From: Parapedobacter koreensis
GTDB taxonomy: Bacteria; Bacteroidota; Bacteroidia; Sphingobacteriales; Sphingobacteriaceae
Reading direction: 5' to 3'
Assembly (NCBI RefSeq): GCF_900109365.1
Contig: NZ_FNZR01000002.1
Location: 310,001 to 374,000 of the forward strand
DNA length: 64,000 bases
This document shows, piece after piece, positions 27,673 through 36,342 of the stretch (positions are counted from its first letter, which is position 1; each line of letters opens with the position of its first letter). The position numbers and the translations under genes were made by a program. Below the pieces are notes generated by a model. That model did no database searches and was not told where the DNA came from. It was given only the letters and a program-made list of their open reading frames with translations.

Positions 27673-28695
27673 ATGTCCAAGCAAGTAAAGCTTTCCGCAC
27701 TTGACCTCTCCGTCGTCGTCGCAGGTGGTGATGCCTCATCGGCCATCGCCCGCACGGTAGAGGCTGCCCGCCATGTCGAACAATTAGGGTATGAACGCAT
27801 CTGGCTCGCCGAGCACCACAACATGGAATTTATCGCCAGTTCGGCCACATCGGTGCTTATTGGCCATGTAGCCGGCAAAACGGAGCACATCCGTGTCGGT
27901 TCGGGCGGCATCATGTTGCCCAACCATGCCCCGCTGGCCATTGCCGAACAATTCGGCACGCTGGAAACGCTCTATCCGGGCCGTATTGACCTGGGCTTGG
28001 GCCGCGCACCGGGTACAGACCAGCTGACCGCCATGGCACTGCGCCGCAACAACCTCAATACCGCTTACCATTTCCCTTCGGAAATCCGCGAATTGCAGTT
28101 GTACTTCAGCAACGACAACGTCGACGGGCGCGTGCGGGCATTTCCGGGCGAAGGGCTCGATATCCCGTTTTGGATACTCGGCTCCAGTACCGACAGCGCT
28201 TACCTGGCTGCCGAGATGGGACTTCCCTATGCTTTTGCTGCACATTTCGCGCCAGCACAATTCCGCGCAGCTATCGCCCTGTACCGCCAGCATTTCAAAC
28301 CGTCTGCCCAATTGGACAAACCTTATGTGTTGGCTTGCGTGAATGTCATCGCGGCCGATACGGATGAAGAAGCCCACATACTGGCGACGAGCATGTACCG
28401 CATGTTCCTCGGCATCCTTACGAACACGCGCAAGCCGCTGCAGCCGCCCGTTCCGTCCATGGAACCTTACTGGTCGCCCGATGTGGAAAATGCCGTCAAG
28501 CAGATGACTGCCTGTACCTTCATCGGAAGCCACGAAACGCTGGCTGCGCAACTTTCCAGGTTCATTGAAGAGACCGGTATTGACGAGCTGATGACCACGG
28601 GAAATATCTATGATCAGGGGGCAAGGTTGAAATCGTACCGCATCCTCAAAGAGGTGTTGTCTCAACCCTTATTCCAAGCCGCTCACACCGCCTGA
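27673..28695 (+). CDS. LLM-class flavin-dependent oxidoreductase
   Basis: 340 residues. A luciferase-like TIM barrel: [45 protein letters not shown], then [42 protein letters not shown], the signature of the YhbW-type group of unknown function. It would use F420-independent reduced FMN. The ATG at 27673 is used; the longer in-frame start overlaps the previous gene. Its 3' end overlaps the convergent DUF502 gene by 27 bp. Confidence 0.92.
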   Translation: MSKQVKLSALDLSVVVAGGDASSAIARTVEAARHVEQLGYERIWLAEHHNMEFIASSATSVLIGHVAGKTEHIRVGSGGIMLPNHAPLAIAEQFGTLETLYPGRIDLGLGRAPGTDQLTAMALRRNNLNTAYHFPSEIRELQLYFSNDNVDGRVRAFPGEGLDIPFWILGSSTDSAYLAAEMGLPYAFAAHFAPAQFRAAIALYRQHFKPSAQLDKPYVLACVNVIAADTDEEAHILATSMYRMFLGILTNTRKPLQPPVPSMEPYWSPDVENAVKQMTACTFIGSHETLAAQLSRFIEETGIDELMTTGNIYDQGARLKSYRILKEVLSQPLFQAAHTA

Positions 28696-29265
28696 CACGA
28701 CCAGTTTCATCGCGTCCGTGGCGCTCATGTTGAGCCGTCTCACCCGTTCGGTTTTCACCACAACAACCTGCCCGGCAAAGGAGTACGAGTAGGGAAAGTA
28801 AACGATTACTTCATCCTCCAAGCCTATTTTGCTGAGGTCCCGCTGGGTGAGGAAGCCAATTTTCTTCAAACCCGTTTCATTGACCTCCACGAGTACAGGT
28901 TCGTTGAACTTCTTGGCATCCCCCACGAATGCTTCCGTAAAATCCTTGATGGAAGAATACAAGGTATTAAACAGCGGAATACGGTTGAGCAGGCCATTGA
29001 GCCAATTGGTTATCGGCTCGGTGACGACGTTGGTAAATACCATCCCGACGATGACCAGCACCGTGATGACGGTAAGGATACCCAAGCCGGGCACATAAAG
29101 TGGTTTTCCTAAGTCATCCTCCCAAAACCAGCTGCTCAGGTTGAGGGCCGAATCGACGCTCGCAACAATCCAGACAATCAGGAATAACGCCCCTGCAAGC
29201 GGCACCACCACCAAGGTACCCTTGATGAGGTAATTAAAAAATAAACGTATTGTTCTGTTTTTCAT
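28669..29265 (-). CDS. DUF502 family membrane protein
   Basis: 198 residues. Two membrane helices (residues 10-35 and 60-85) are followed by a cytosolic or periplasmic beta-domain; the signature [21 protein letters not shown] and [18 protein letters not shown] identify DUF502. The function is unknown. It follows the MurF-Alr gene on another transcript and overlaps the LLM gene tail to tail. Confidence 0.9.
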   Translation of the reverse strand: MKNRTIRLFFNYLIKGTLVVVPLAGALFLIVWIVASVDSALNLSSWFWEDDLGKPLYVPGLGILTVITVLVIVGMVFTNVVTEPITNWLNGLLNRIPLFNTLYSSIKDFTEAFVGDAKKFNEPVLVEVNETGLKKIGFLTQRDLSKIGLEDEVIVYFPYSYSFAGQVVVVKTERVRRLNMSATDAMKLVVSGGVSGLE

Positions 29266-29308
29266 TTATTAGCTATTAGACGTTAGACAACAGATTTTAG
29301 TCTCCGGA

Positions 29309-31765
29309 CTACCCGTAATGGTAGACTCTTTTGACACGCTGGGATATTCCCGTCAGCAGTTCATAAGGGATGGTGCCGATGGCTTTCGCCAGCTGATCCA
29401 CATCGCCAAACACGATGACCTCATCGCCTTCCCGTGCATCCACTCCGCTAATATCCAGCATGGCCATATCCATGCAGATATCCCCCACGGTGGGCACCTT
29501 TTCGCCCCGTACGACCATGTGGCCCACGCCATTGCCAAACCGGCGGTCATAGCCATCCGCATAGCCAATGTTTACCGTAGCGATGGTACTATCCTTGGTA
29601 AGCATGCCGCTGCGGCTATATCCCACACTTTCCCCTGCGGGCACTTGCCTGATTTGCGTGATGATAGTTTTCAACGTGCTTGCCTGCTGTAGCTGCAAGG
29701 TGGTAGATCGTTTGCTACCAGCCCCATATAACCCGATACCTAAACGCACCATATCCAGGTGTGCCTGCGGCCATCGCCGGATACCTGCGGTATTGGCGAT
29801 ATGGCGGATAAACGGGTAGTCCAATGCTTCGCGCAAACGCTCGGCAAATCCATGGAAAGCAGTCAGTTGCTTTTCCGTAAATGCATCGTGAACCGTATCG
29901 CCTGCTGCAGCCAAATGCGAAAACACCGACTGTACTTTTACGGCAGTTGTCTCCTGCAAGCTGCTTATTACCTGTTCGATATCGCCAGCACCAAAACCCA
30001 GCCGATGCATGCCTGTGTCGACCTTGATATGGATAGGATAACCACTCATCCGTTTGCCTGCTAATAGGCGAACAAAATCATCCAGTATACTAAAACTATA
30101 TATTTCCGGTTCCAGCTCATGCGCCAGCAGCGCGTCAAACGATGCCGCCGTGGGACTCATCACCATAATGGGCAGCCGAATGCCCGACTTGCGCAACTCC
30201 ACACCTTCATCCGCGTAAGCTACAGCGAGGTAATCCACTTTGTTGAACTGAAGCAGATTGGCCACTTCAAAACTGCCGCTACCATAGGAAAACGCCTTCA
30301 CCATGGCCATCAGTTTTACCTGTTTGGGCAACAGCGACTTATATTGGTTCAGGTTATGCTCCACGGCATTGAGATTCGTCTCCAACACCGTATCATGCAA
30401 TTTGGCCGTAAGCAGCTGGCTAATGCGCTCGAAGGCATATTTCCGCGCCCCTTTCAAAAGGATGGTTTCGTCGTGAAAGGCCAGTTCGTCAAACGAGGCC
30501 AGAAATGCCGCCGTATCCGGAAACCCCTCATGTTTTACGAATCCGAATTTGCCCTGTTGTTCAAGCAGTGCAGCCCCTATGGTCACCAATCGATTAACTT
30601 TACTGTCAGCAAGCAGCTTCGCTACATTCGAATAAACTTCTTCTTCACGTCCAGAAGCACCGGGGATGTCCGACAAAATTAATGTACGTGTAGCATGCTG
30701 CTGCTGTTGCCGGAGAAAATCCAACGCAATAGCCAGCGACGATAGGTCATTGCTGTAGCTATCGTCCACCACCGTACAATTGTTGATACCTCTTTTCATT
30801 TCCAACCGCATCTCCACCGATTGCAGCATCGCCATCCTCTCAGTGATGACGGCTTGTCCATACCCCATGGCCAGCATTACTGTCCAGCAACATGCGGCAT
30901 TTTCCCTTGCAGCGGCATCGGTAAACGGGATGGTAAGCTGCACCGGCCTCCCTTCATACTCCGCGTGTATCCGGCACTTGTGGCCGTCTACCAGCTCATG
31001 ACCCGTGACCTTCAAAGACACCTCGCCATCACCCCACGTCACATGCCTCCCTGCCGAAGGCATCGGTATGCCTTGCAGGTGATCCGGTGAATAAATAGCC
31101 TGTGCGGTTCCTTCAAACAATCGGAGCTTTTCCCGGATTTTGTCCCCGCGTGAGGCAAATCCATCATCATGCGCAGGGCCGATGTTGGTGAGCACAGCGA
31201 TGTCCGGCCGGATCATCGCATGCAATGCATCCATTTCTCCCGGTTTGCTAATGCCAGCTTCAATGATGGCGAGATCATAGCTGCCGTCCAACTGCCACAA
31301 CGACAAGGCCACCCCTATCTGCGAGTTATAGCTTTTGGGACTACGGGCAATGCGGTATTCCGGAGCCAGCAATTGTGCCAGCCATTCCTTCACGATGGTT
31401 TTGCCGTTGCTCCCCGTGATGCCGATGACCGGATAGGCAAACTGGCTGCGGTGATAAGCAGCAAGCGCCTGTAAGGCTTCCAATGTATCCTTTACAACAA
31501 TGAAATTGGCGCCTGGAAATCCGGTGGTATCCGTTTTGCCATCGGCTACCACGAAATTGCGCACCCCCCCAGCATACACATCCCGGATATATTGGTGACC
31601 ATCGCGCCGCCCTTCCAACGCAAAAAATAAACCGTGCAAGGTATCCGACAGCTTCCTGCTGTCATACAACAACGTGCGCACCTCAGCCCCTTCATCGCTG
31701 AAAGAGACCGTTATGGCAGGCATAAGCTCGGAAATCCGGCGGATGGTGTAAGACCGTTCGTACAT
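29309..31765 (-). CDS. murF-alr: Bifunctional MurF (UDP-MurNAc-tripeptide:D-Ala-D-Ala ligase) / alanine racemase
   Basis: 818 residues. The N-terminal half (residues 1-440) is a Mur ligase: VIGITGSNGKTIVKEWLAQLL is its P-loop, followed by EAGISKPGEMDAL and VVDDSYSNDLSSL. The C-terminal half (about 450-818) is a fold-type III alanine racemase with PLP Lys in MAMVKAFSYGSG, HIKVDTGMHRLGF and GDICMDMAMLDIS. It supplies D-Ala and adds D-Ala-D-Ala to the peptidoglycan precursor. The fusion is typical of Bacteroidota. The start at 31765 (YERSYTIRRISELM) is preferred to the upstream ATG at 31888, which would overlap recX. Confidence 0.95.
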   Translation of the reverse strand: MYERSYTIRRISELMPAITVSFSDEGAEVRTLLYDSRKLSDTLHGLFFALEGRRDGHQYIRDVYAGGVRNFVVADGKTDTTGFPGANFIVVKDTLEALQALAAYHRSQFAYPVIGITGSNGKTIVKEWLAQLLAPEYRIARSPKSYNSQIGVALSLWQLDGSYDLAIIEAGISKPGEMDALHAMIRPDIAVLTNIGPAHDDGFASRGDKIREKLRLFEGTAQAIYSPDHLQGIPMPSAGRHVTWGDGEVSLKVTGHELVDGHKCRIHAEYEGRPVQLTIPFTDAAARENAACCWTVMLAMGYGQAVITERMAMLQSVEMRLEMKRGINNCTVVDDSYSNDLSSLAIALDFLRQQQQHATRTLILSDIPGASGREEEVYSNVAKLLADSKVNRLVTIGAALLEQQGKFGFVKHEGFPDTAAFLASFDELAFHDETILLKGARKYAFERISQLLTAKLHDTVLETNLNAVEHNLNQYKSLLPKQVKLMAMVKAFSYGSGSFEVANLLQFNKVDYLAVAYADEGVELRKSGIRLPIMVMSPTAASFDALLAHELEPEIYSFSILDDFVRLLAGKRMSGYPIHIKVDTGMHRLGFGAGDIEQVISSLQETTAVKVQSVFSHLAAAGDTVHDAFTEKQLTAFHGFAERLREALDYPFIRHIANTAGIRRWPQAHLDMVRLGIGLYGAGSKRSTTLQLQQASTLKTIITQIRQVPAGESVGYSRSGMLTKDSTIATVNIGYADGYDRRFGNGVGHMVVRGEKVPTVGDICMDMAMLDISGVDAREGDEVIVFGDVDQLAKAIGTIPYELLTGISQRVKRVYHYG

Positions 31766-31821
31766 GGCACGAATTTCAGCATTTTTTGGGTACTCCAAGA
31801 ATTTTTTACCATTTTGGATCC

Positions 31822-32283
31822 ATGGAAGTGTCGAAGGAAAACGCTCGGGCCAAAGCCGAACATTACTGTGCCTATCAGGAGCGATCACAACAGGAAGTAC
31901 GGGATAAATTATACAGTTGGGGGTTACACCAGTTGGACGTGGAAAACCTCATCGCTGATTTAATTGCGGCCGGCTTCCTGAATGAAGAGCGGTTTGCACT
32001 GGCTTATGCTTCGGGCAAGTTCCGGCTGAAAAGCTGGGGCAAGCACAAAATCAAGCAGGGCCTACAGCAAAAGTCCGTATCGAAGCCGCTGATTAAGATG
32101 GCGCTGGCCAGCTTGGATGACCAGGCCTATCGCGAAAAATTACATGAATTGCTGCAAGCCAAAGCCCGGCTGGAAAAGGAAAAACACCCCTATAAACGGA
32201 AACACAAACTGCTCCGATATGCCATCAGCAAGGGATATGAAAGTGAATTAGCCCTTGAACTACTGAATGACAACGACTTGTGA
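31822..32283 (+). CDS. recX: RecX family regulatory protein
   Basis: 153 residues. Three-helix repeats of RecX are seen: AKAEHYCAYQERSQQEVRDKLYSWGL, then ADLIAAGFLNEERFALAYASGKFRLKSWGKHKIKQGL. RecX inhibits RecA filaments. Start at 31822, 56 bp from the divergent murF-alr; the 31786 start would reach into that promoter. tRNA-Gly follows about 60 bp later. Confidence 0.9.
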   Translation: MEVSKENARAKAEHYCAYQERSQQEVRDKLYSWGLHQLDVENLIADLIAAGFLNEERFALAYASGKFRLKSWGKHKIKQGLQQKSVSKPLIKMALASLDDQAYREKLHELLQAKARLEKEKHPYKRKHKLLRYAISKGYESELALELLNDNDL

Positions 32284-32300
32284 TTTTTTTGAAAAAATTG

Positions 32301-32330
32301 TTGACAGAAGCCGAAAACTCCCTATATTTG
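32301..32330 (+). promoter_or_regulatory. Promoter of tRNA-Gly
   Basis: TTG (32301-32303), a 19-nt spacer, then TATATTTG (32323-32330): an exact Bacteroidota sigma-70 promoter just before the tRNA. Confidence 0.85.
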
Positions 32331-32346
32331 CATCCACAAACAGCAA

Positions 32347-32422
32347 GCGAAAGTAGCTCAGTTGGTAGAGCGCAACCTTGCCAAGGTTGAGGTCGCGAGT
32401 TCGAACCTCGTCTTTCGCTCCA
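32347..32422 (+). tRNA. tRNA-Gly(GCC), insertion target of the island
   Basis: Cloverleaf with acceptor GCGAAAG/CTTTCGC, D-stem GCTC/GAGC, anticodon stem CAACC/GGTTG, loop TTGCCAA (anticodon GCC), T-loop TTCGAAC, and an encoded CCA. The last 27 bases belong to the direct repeat that recurs at 47190, so the 3' end here was contributed by the island and the tRNA stays intact. Confidence 0.97.
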
Positions 32423-32458
32423 CAGGAACCCCTTCTAATAATGTTAGAGGGGGTTTTT
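32396..32458 (+). repeat. attL: left copy of the island's direct repeat
   Basis: The repeat starts in the T-arm of tRNA-Gly (CGAGTTCGAACCTCG...) and includes the tRNA terminator. It matches 47190-47252 with one difference (G at 32425, T at 47219), at an offset of 14794 bp. The 29 bp before the mismatch are identical and likely contain the crossover site. Confidence 0.9.
32427..32458 (+). terminator. Terminator of tRNA-Gly
   Basis: Stem AACCCCTTCTAA / TTAGAGGGGGTT with one wobble, loop TAATG, followed by TTTTT. A second copy is carried by the attR repeat. Confidence 0.85.
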
Positions 32459-32481
32459 CGTGTTCGAGGGGTTCGGAAGGG

Positions 32482-32505
32482 AAACTCCCACCAAAACTCC
32501 CACCA
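32482..32505 (+). repeat. Two tandem 12-bp arm-type repeats beside attL
   Basis: AAACTCCCACCA occurs twice head to tail (32482-32493, 32494-32505), followed by a looser copy (GAAACCCCACCG). The same 12-mer recurs inside the right end at 47029-47040. Position and recurrence fit arm-type binding sites for a tyrosine integrase. Confidence 0.65.
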
Positions 32506-32534
32506 GAAACCCCACCGGCACGAGGATAAAAAAG

Positions 32535-33230
32535 ATGGCAAGGACGGTCGAACGCTACAGGGAGCCTAAGATCGTCCGCGCCAAGCGGGGCTGGTTCATC
32601 GCGCTCTATTACCAATGGCCGGAAAACCACCCGGAGAAAAAGGCACCCACAAAAAATTTGAAATTTCCGCAGGGCTGAACCGAATCCAAGACCTCGCCAG
32701 GCGGGAGCGGGAAATGCGGGCATTGCTCGACGAAGTGAAGGATATTCTCGCTAAAGGATTCGATCCGCTCTTTGAAAATGCGGAAACCGACTTCATAGCA
32801 GAAATTAAGGAAAAGAAAGACCACGTTGCCGAAATTCAGCAGGCAGAATTTGAGGTTAAAATTGCTGAATCCCCGCAAAATACCTCCGAAGTTACAGGAA
32901 TCCAAACAGCCGCTAAAGATCAGACAGAACTGCAGGGCTGGACTCTGAAAGAAGGTATTGAACAATACCGGAAATACTGCAAGGGCCGGAACTATTCGGA
33001 GCGCACCATAACCACCTACGACACCTACATTAACAACTTCACCGATTGGCTGGTGGATGCCGAGCTCCTTGACTCCCCATGCAGCAGGTTTGACGAGTTC
33101 AAAGCCAAGGAGTTCCTCGATGAGTATTTCGACGAGGAAGGCTGGTCGCCATGGACATACAACAACCACCTTGATTTCCTATTAACGCTTTTCAACTGCG
33201 TCCTGAAACTGGAAAAAGAGGAAAACAAAC
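32535..33230 (+). pseudogene. Tyrosine-type integrase, frameshifted and truncated
   Basis: Translation from the ATG at 32535 gives an integrase N-terminus (MARTVERYREPKIVRAKRGW, then FIALYYQWPENHPEK) but hits a stop at 32676-32678. A shift in the A-rich stretch near 32637-32660 restores KKFEISAGLNRIQDLARRE and a SAM-like core-binding domain (GRNYSERTITTYDTYINNFTDWL... WSPWTYNNHLDFLLTLFNC) in another frame. The reading then passes into unrelated AT-rich sequence near 33230, so the catalytic domain (R, HxxR, Y) is missing. About 230 of the usual 440 or so codons remain. The island cannot excise with this enzyme. Confidence 0.88.
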
Positions 33231-33299
33231 GAAGTATAAAACCAAATTTTTTAGCAATTAATCTTGCAGGTCTTTTGATTTTTTTATTAATTTGGAGGC

Positions 33300-33455
33300 A
33301 TGAATTTTTTGCTGTTCATATTTGTTGCCATTGTGGTTTTTGTCGCGTCTTATTCCTCTTTGGGAAGTGACCACCCGTATGTTGGGTTAGGCATTGCGGC
33401 GCTTGTGACTTTCTGGTACTTTTTCCATGTTACCAAACCAAAGAGAAAGGCTTGA
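33300..33455 (+). CDS. Small two-helix membrane protein, candidate immunity protein
   Basis: 51 codons. ATG at 33300 follows GGAGG by one base. The protein has two membrane helices (about residues 2-18 and 29-43; FLLFIFVAIVVFVASYSSL and GIAALVTFWYFF) and a basic tail (TKPKRKA). It is the first gene of the island after the dead integrase. No family is recognised. Small membrane proteins often give bacteriocin immunity, but it is 8.4 kb from the precursor, so this is only a suggestion. The clear SD site and clean hydrophobic pattern argue that it is a real gene. Confidence 0.55.
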   Translation: MNFLLFIFVAIVVFVASYSSLGSDHPYVGLGIAALVTFWYFFHVTKPKRKA

Positions 33456-33804
33456 GTATTTGCCGCCAAGCGTTTTCTTTCTTAGGTAGCTGAACCACCT
33501 TGCATCTTTTGTGTTTTTCCTTTAAGGCCGTTTCACCTTGTTGGCGAAATTTACTTTGGTTGAATGAAAGCCAATTTGAAATTTTTGGTTACGGTGACAA
33601 CATTCCATAAGGATTGGTTGGGGTTCCACAAAAAGTACAACAAAATAAAAAATTTCTTTTATTTAATATTCTCCTGTAAATCAATCGGATAAACTGTACG
33701 CTAAAAAAAGTGTTGAAACAAAGGATTATTGCTGTCCTATGTCACCACTTGTTTACTTTTTTGTACCTATCTTTTCCGCCAAAAAAGAACAAACTAAAAC
33801 TATT
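33456..33804. other. Intergenic stretch upstream of the alpha-oxoamine synthase
   Basis: 349 bp of AT-rich sequence with no convincing gene (one 42-codon frame from 33564 has no family signal). It presumably holds the promoter of the synthase. Confidence 0.4.
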
Positions 33805-35058
33805 ATGATTGATTTCAACCAAGCGACATTCAAGGATTTCGAGAACATTCCGAGGATGGACATCCGACAACGCTCCGCGATATTCTGCCAATTCCTTGAA
33901 TTTATGGAAGAGAATGGGCACATGAATTACCGCCTGCTCAATGAAACAGGATGTGCACCCGAAATGAAAACCAGGCTTACCGGATCGGATAACGGTGAAA
34001 CCTACATCAGTCTTGTATCAAACGACTATCTTGGTTTCACGCAGCACCCGAAAGTCAAGCAAGCCGCAAAAGATGGCATTGAGAAATACGGCACCGGAGC
34101 GGGTGCATCTCCCTTAATCGGGGGCCATTTCGAATACCATGAATTACTTGAAAAGAAAATTGCGGCCTTTTTTAGAAAACCTGCCGATCACTCTGTAATA
34201 TTCACTACCGGATATACAGCAAACAGCGCATCCCTTCTTTGCCTTTTGCAAAAGGAAGACCTTGCCATTATAGACATGGCCGTACATGCCTCGGTGCACG
34301 AAGGTTGCATCCTCACCAACAAAAAAACTTTCCCGCACAACAACCTTGAGTCCCTTGAACATATCCTGAAAATCTCCAAAGATAAGTACCGCACAAAGAT
34401 GGTCATCACCGATGGTGTATTTTCGCAGGATGGGGACGTCGCGCCCATTGCGGACATTTTATACCTAACGAGGAAATACGGTGCCTATCTAATGGTGGAT
34501 GATGCCCACGGTGTGGGGGTAATCGGACAAACCGGCAGGGGCGTACTTGAACGTACCGGCCTGCTTGACCAAGTGGATTTCCTCACCGGCACATTCAGCA
34601 AAACGTTCGCAAGCATCGGCGGGTATGTGATAGCTAACCCGGACGATATAAAATTCCTGAAATTCCAGTCGAGGCAACAGATATTTTCGGCGACTTCAGC
34701 CCCTTCAGCATTGGGCATTGTAAAGGCCATCGAACTGATTGACGAAGAACCAAAATGGAAAGATGACCTTAATAAAAACATGGATTACCTAAAAAAGGGG
34801 CTGACAAAACTTGGGCTGAATGTCGGCACGACCGAATCTGCAATCATACCGGTCAAAATAGGCGATCCACATAAGACCGGAGATGCAGGAAGGATGCTGC
34901 TGGAGCGCGGCATCAATGCAAATCCCATCCTGTATCCCGCAGTAGCAAAAAAAGACGCGCGGATACGCATGAGCCTCTCTGCAACACACACCAAAGAACA
35001 ACTTGACAAAGTTCTTGATGCATTTGACTATATTAGTAAAAAATTAAACCTTGTATAA
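33805..35058 (+). CDS. Alpha-oxoamine synthase family PLP enzyme (KBL/BioF/SPT/CqsA-like)
   Basis: 417 residues. Fold-type I PLP enzyme: SNDYLGFTQHPKVKQAAKDG, GTGAGASPLIGGHFEYHELLE, PLP-stacking His in VHASVHEG, DDAHGVGVIG (D232, H235) and the Schiff-base Lys266 in TGTFSKTFASIGGY. Family members condense an amino acid with an acyl-CoA (serine palmitoyltransferase, BioF, KBL, CqsA). With a TetR gene 56 bp downstream, synthesis of a lipid or acyl signal is possible but unproven. The start at 33805 is preferred to 33739 because the upstream part does not resemble the family. AT-rich composition matches the island. Confidence 0.88.
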   Translation: MIDFNQATFKDFENIPRMDIRQRSAIFCQFLEFMEENGHMNYRLLNETGCAPEMKTRLTGSDNGETYISLVSNDYLGFTQHPKVKQAAKDGIEKYGTGAGASPLIGGHFEYHELLEKKIAAFFRKPADHSVIFTTGYTANSASLLCLLQKEDLAIIDMAVHASVHEGCILTNKKTFPHNNLESLEHILKISKDKYRTKMVITDGVFSQDGDVAPIADILYLTRKYGAYLMVDDAHGVGVIGQTGRGVLERTGLLDQVDFLTGTFSKTFASIGGYVIANPDDIKFLKFQSRQQIFSATSAPSALGIVKAIELIDEEPKWKDDLNKNMDYLKKGLTKLGLNVGTTESAIIPVKIGDPHKTGDAGRMLLERGINANPILYPAVAKKDARIRMSLSATHTKEQLDKVLDAFDYISKKLNLV

Positions 35059-35114
35059 AATCATTCTATGTATAAACTATCAACCTTTATTTGTAAACCA
35101 AAATTTAAATCATC

Positions 35115-35771
35115 ATGGCAAGAAAAATTGAGGGCGAACACCGGAACAAGGAACTCACCAAAAAGAAATTGATCGACAGTGTAGGGGAAGTCCTCCGCAG
35201 GGAAGGATACACCAAACTGGGCGTTAATAACATCGCCAACCACGCAGGTGTAAGTAAAAAACTGATTTACCGGTATTTTGAATCAGTTGACAACCTAATA
35301 GAAGCCTACATCAAGGAAATGGACTTTTGGATGACCCTGCGTTCGCAGGAAGACGAATTGGCGAATATACACAGCCATAACTTTGGAAGGGATCTCGCCT
35401 CGACGTTCCTCGGAAGCCTGTTCGAACACTTGGAAGACAGGCCGGAAGCCCAAAAGATCATCCTATATGAATTGTCTGAGAACAACAAGCTCCTGCATGA
35501 AATCAGTATGGTTCGTGAGATGTTCGGTTCCAAGCTTTTCAAAATGACTGATCCTATTTTTGAGGGGACAGGTATCGACTTGCGGGCAGTTTACGCAATT
35601 TTATTGGGCGGGGTTTACTACATGACGCTCCACGCGAACGGAGCTGGCGGTACGGTCTGCGAAATCGATTCCAAGAAAGACGAAGGAAAGCAGCGTCTCA
35701 TTAAGGCTATGGAAACCATCGTAGAAATGTGTTATAATGAAGCGGAAAGAGTAAAACTGGCTAAACTATAG
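35115..35771 (+). CDS. TetR/AcrR-family regulator, island copy 1
   Basis: 218 residues. N-terminal helix-turn-helix (GYTKLGVNNIANHAGVSKKLIYRYFESVDNLIEAYI) followed by an all-helical ligand domain. It is clearly paralogous to the TetR at the other end of the island: both share NLIEAYI, KIIL-E-SE-N, and a C-terminal IC/VC-x-ID ... CYN segment. It follows the oxoamine synthase in the same direction and may share its transcript. It likely controls the island genes, perhaps through the palindromes described; ligand unknown. Confidence 0.9.
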   Translation: MARKIEGEHRNKELTKKKLIDSVGEVLRREGYTKLGVNNIANHAGVSKKLIYRYFESVDNLIEAYIKEMDFWMTLRSQEDELANIHSHNFGRDLASTFLGSLFEHLEDRPEAQKIILYELSENNKLLHEISMVREMFGSKLFKMTDPIFEGTGIDLRAVYAILLGGVYYMTLHANGAGGTVCEIDSKKDEGKQRLIKAMETIVEMCYNEAERVKLAKL

Positions 35772-36342
35772 TTTCAACAACAGCCCATCCAACAGCCCAA
35801 GCCAAAAGCAACGTACAAACAAGAAAATCGAGAGACTGCCAATCAATAAAATTGTTTCCAGACACAGTGTACCTATAAACCACAACGAATACAGAAGCAT
35901 ACATGAACCAAGTATTTCACACTTTTATTTACGGTTTTAATACGATATGGCAATGGATTCAAGTCTTTAAACCGCAAATAACATAAACCGTTTACCTTAA
36001 TTGAAATTTCTTAACTACCGAAACAACCAGCTAATACGTTTAAAATAGATCTGCTATCAAATTTTTACCGGGATCTTACCCCTTAATATTAAACAAGTCG
36101 CAACCCTTTAAATCCGCTCGGAAATCTATTCTAACATGTAAATCGGGAAATCTTTCCGGTCCCAACCGTTGAATATATAAAATTTCACATATTTGTGATT
36201 TATTTATAAAAATTGTGAAATTTCAGTTTTTTATATCCATTTTTAACCTTTGAATCATTCGTTCAATTTTCGTCGATTGATTCCATACATAAACAAAGCT
36301 TTACCCTAAGTAAAACCTTTTATTAAGAATAGCGATTAAGGA
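35772..36342 (+). other. Long leader/promoter region before the exporter operon
   Basis: 571 bp without a supported gene (short frames such as 27 codons at 35904 lack any signal). Near its end are the palindrome at 36183-36200 and a 10-bp inverted repeat. It presumably contains the promoter of the exporter operon. Confidence 0.5.
36180..36223. promoter_or_regulatory. Operator-like palindrome cluster upstream of the exporter gene
   Basis: TTTCACATATTTGTGATT (36183-36200) has a TCAC-N6-GTGA core; it is nested in a 10-bp perfect inverted repeat AAATTTCACA (36180-36189) / TGTGAAATTT (36214-36223). The same core geometry recurs at 39807 and 45820. Binding by an island TetR is inferred. Confidence 0.55.

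Noticed and set aside
35904-35987. 27-codon peptide upstream of the exporter
   Set aside because: No ribosome-binding site, leader motif or Cys; length is within chance for AT-rich sequence.
36185-36198. CRP/FNR-type site
   Set aside because: The half-sites are in the opposite orientation to TGTGA-N6-TCACA, and similar palindromes recur in the island, so a local regulator is more likely.
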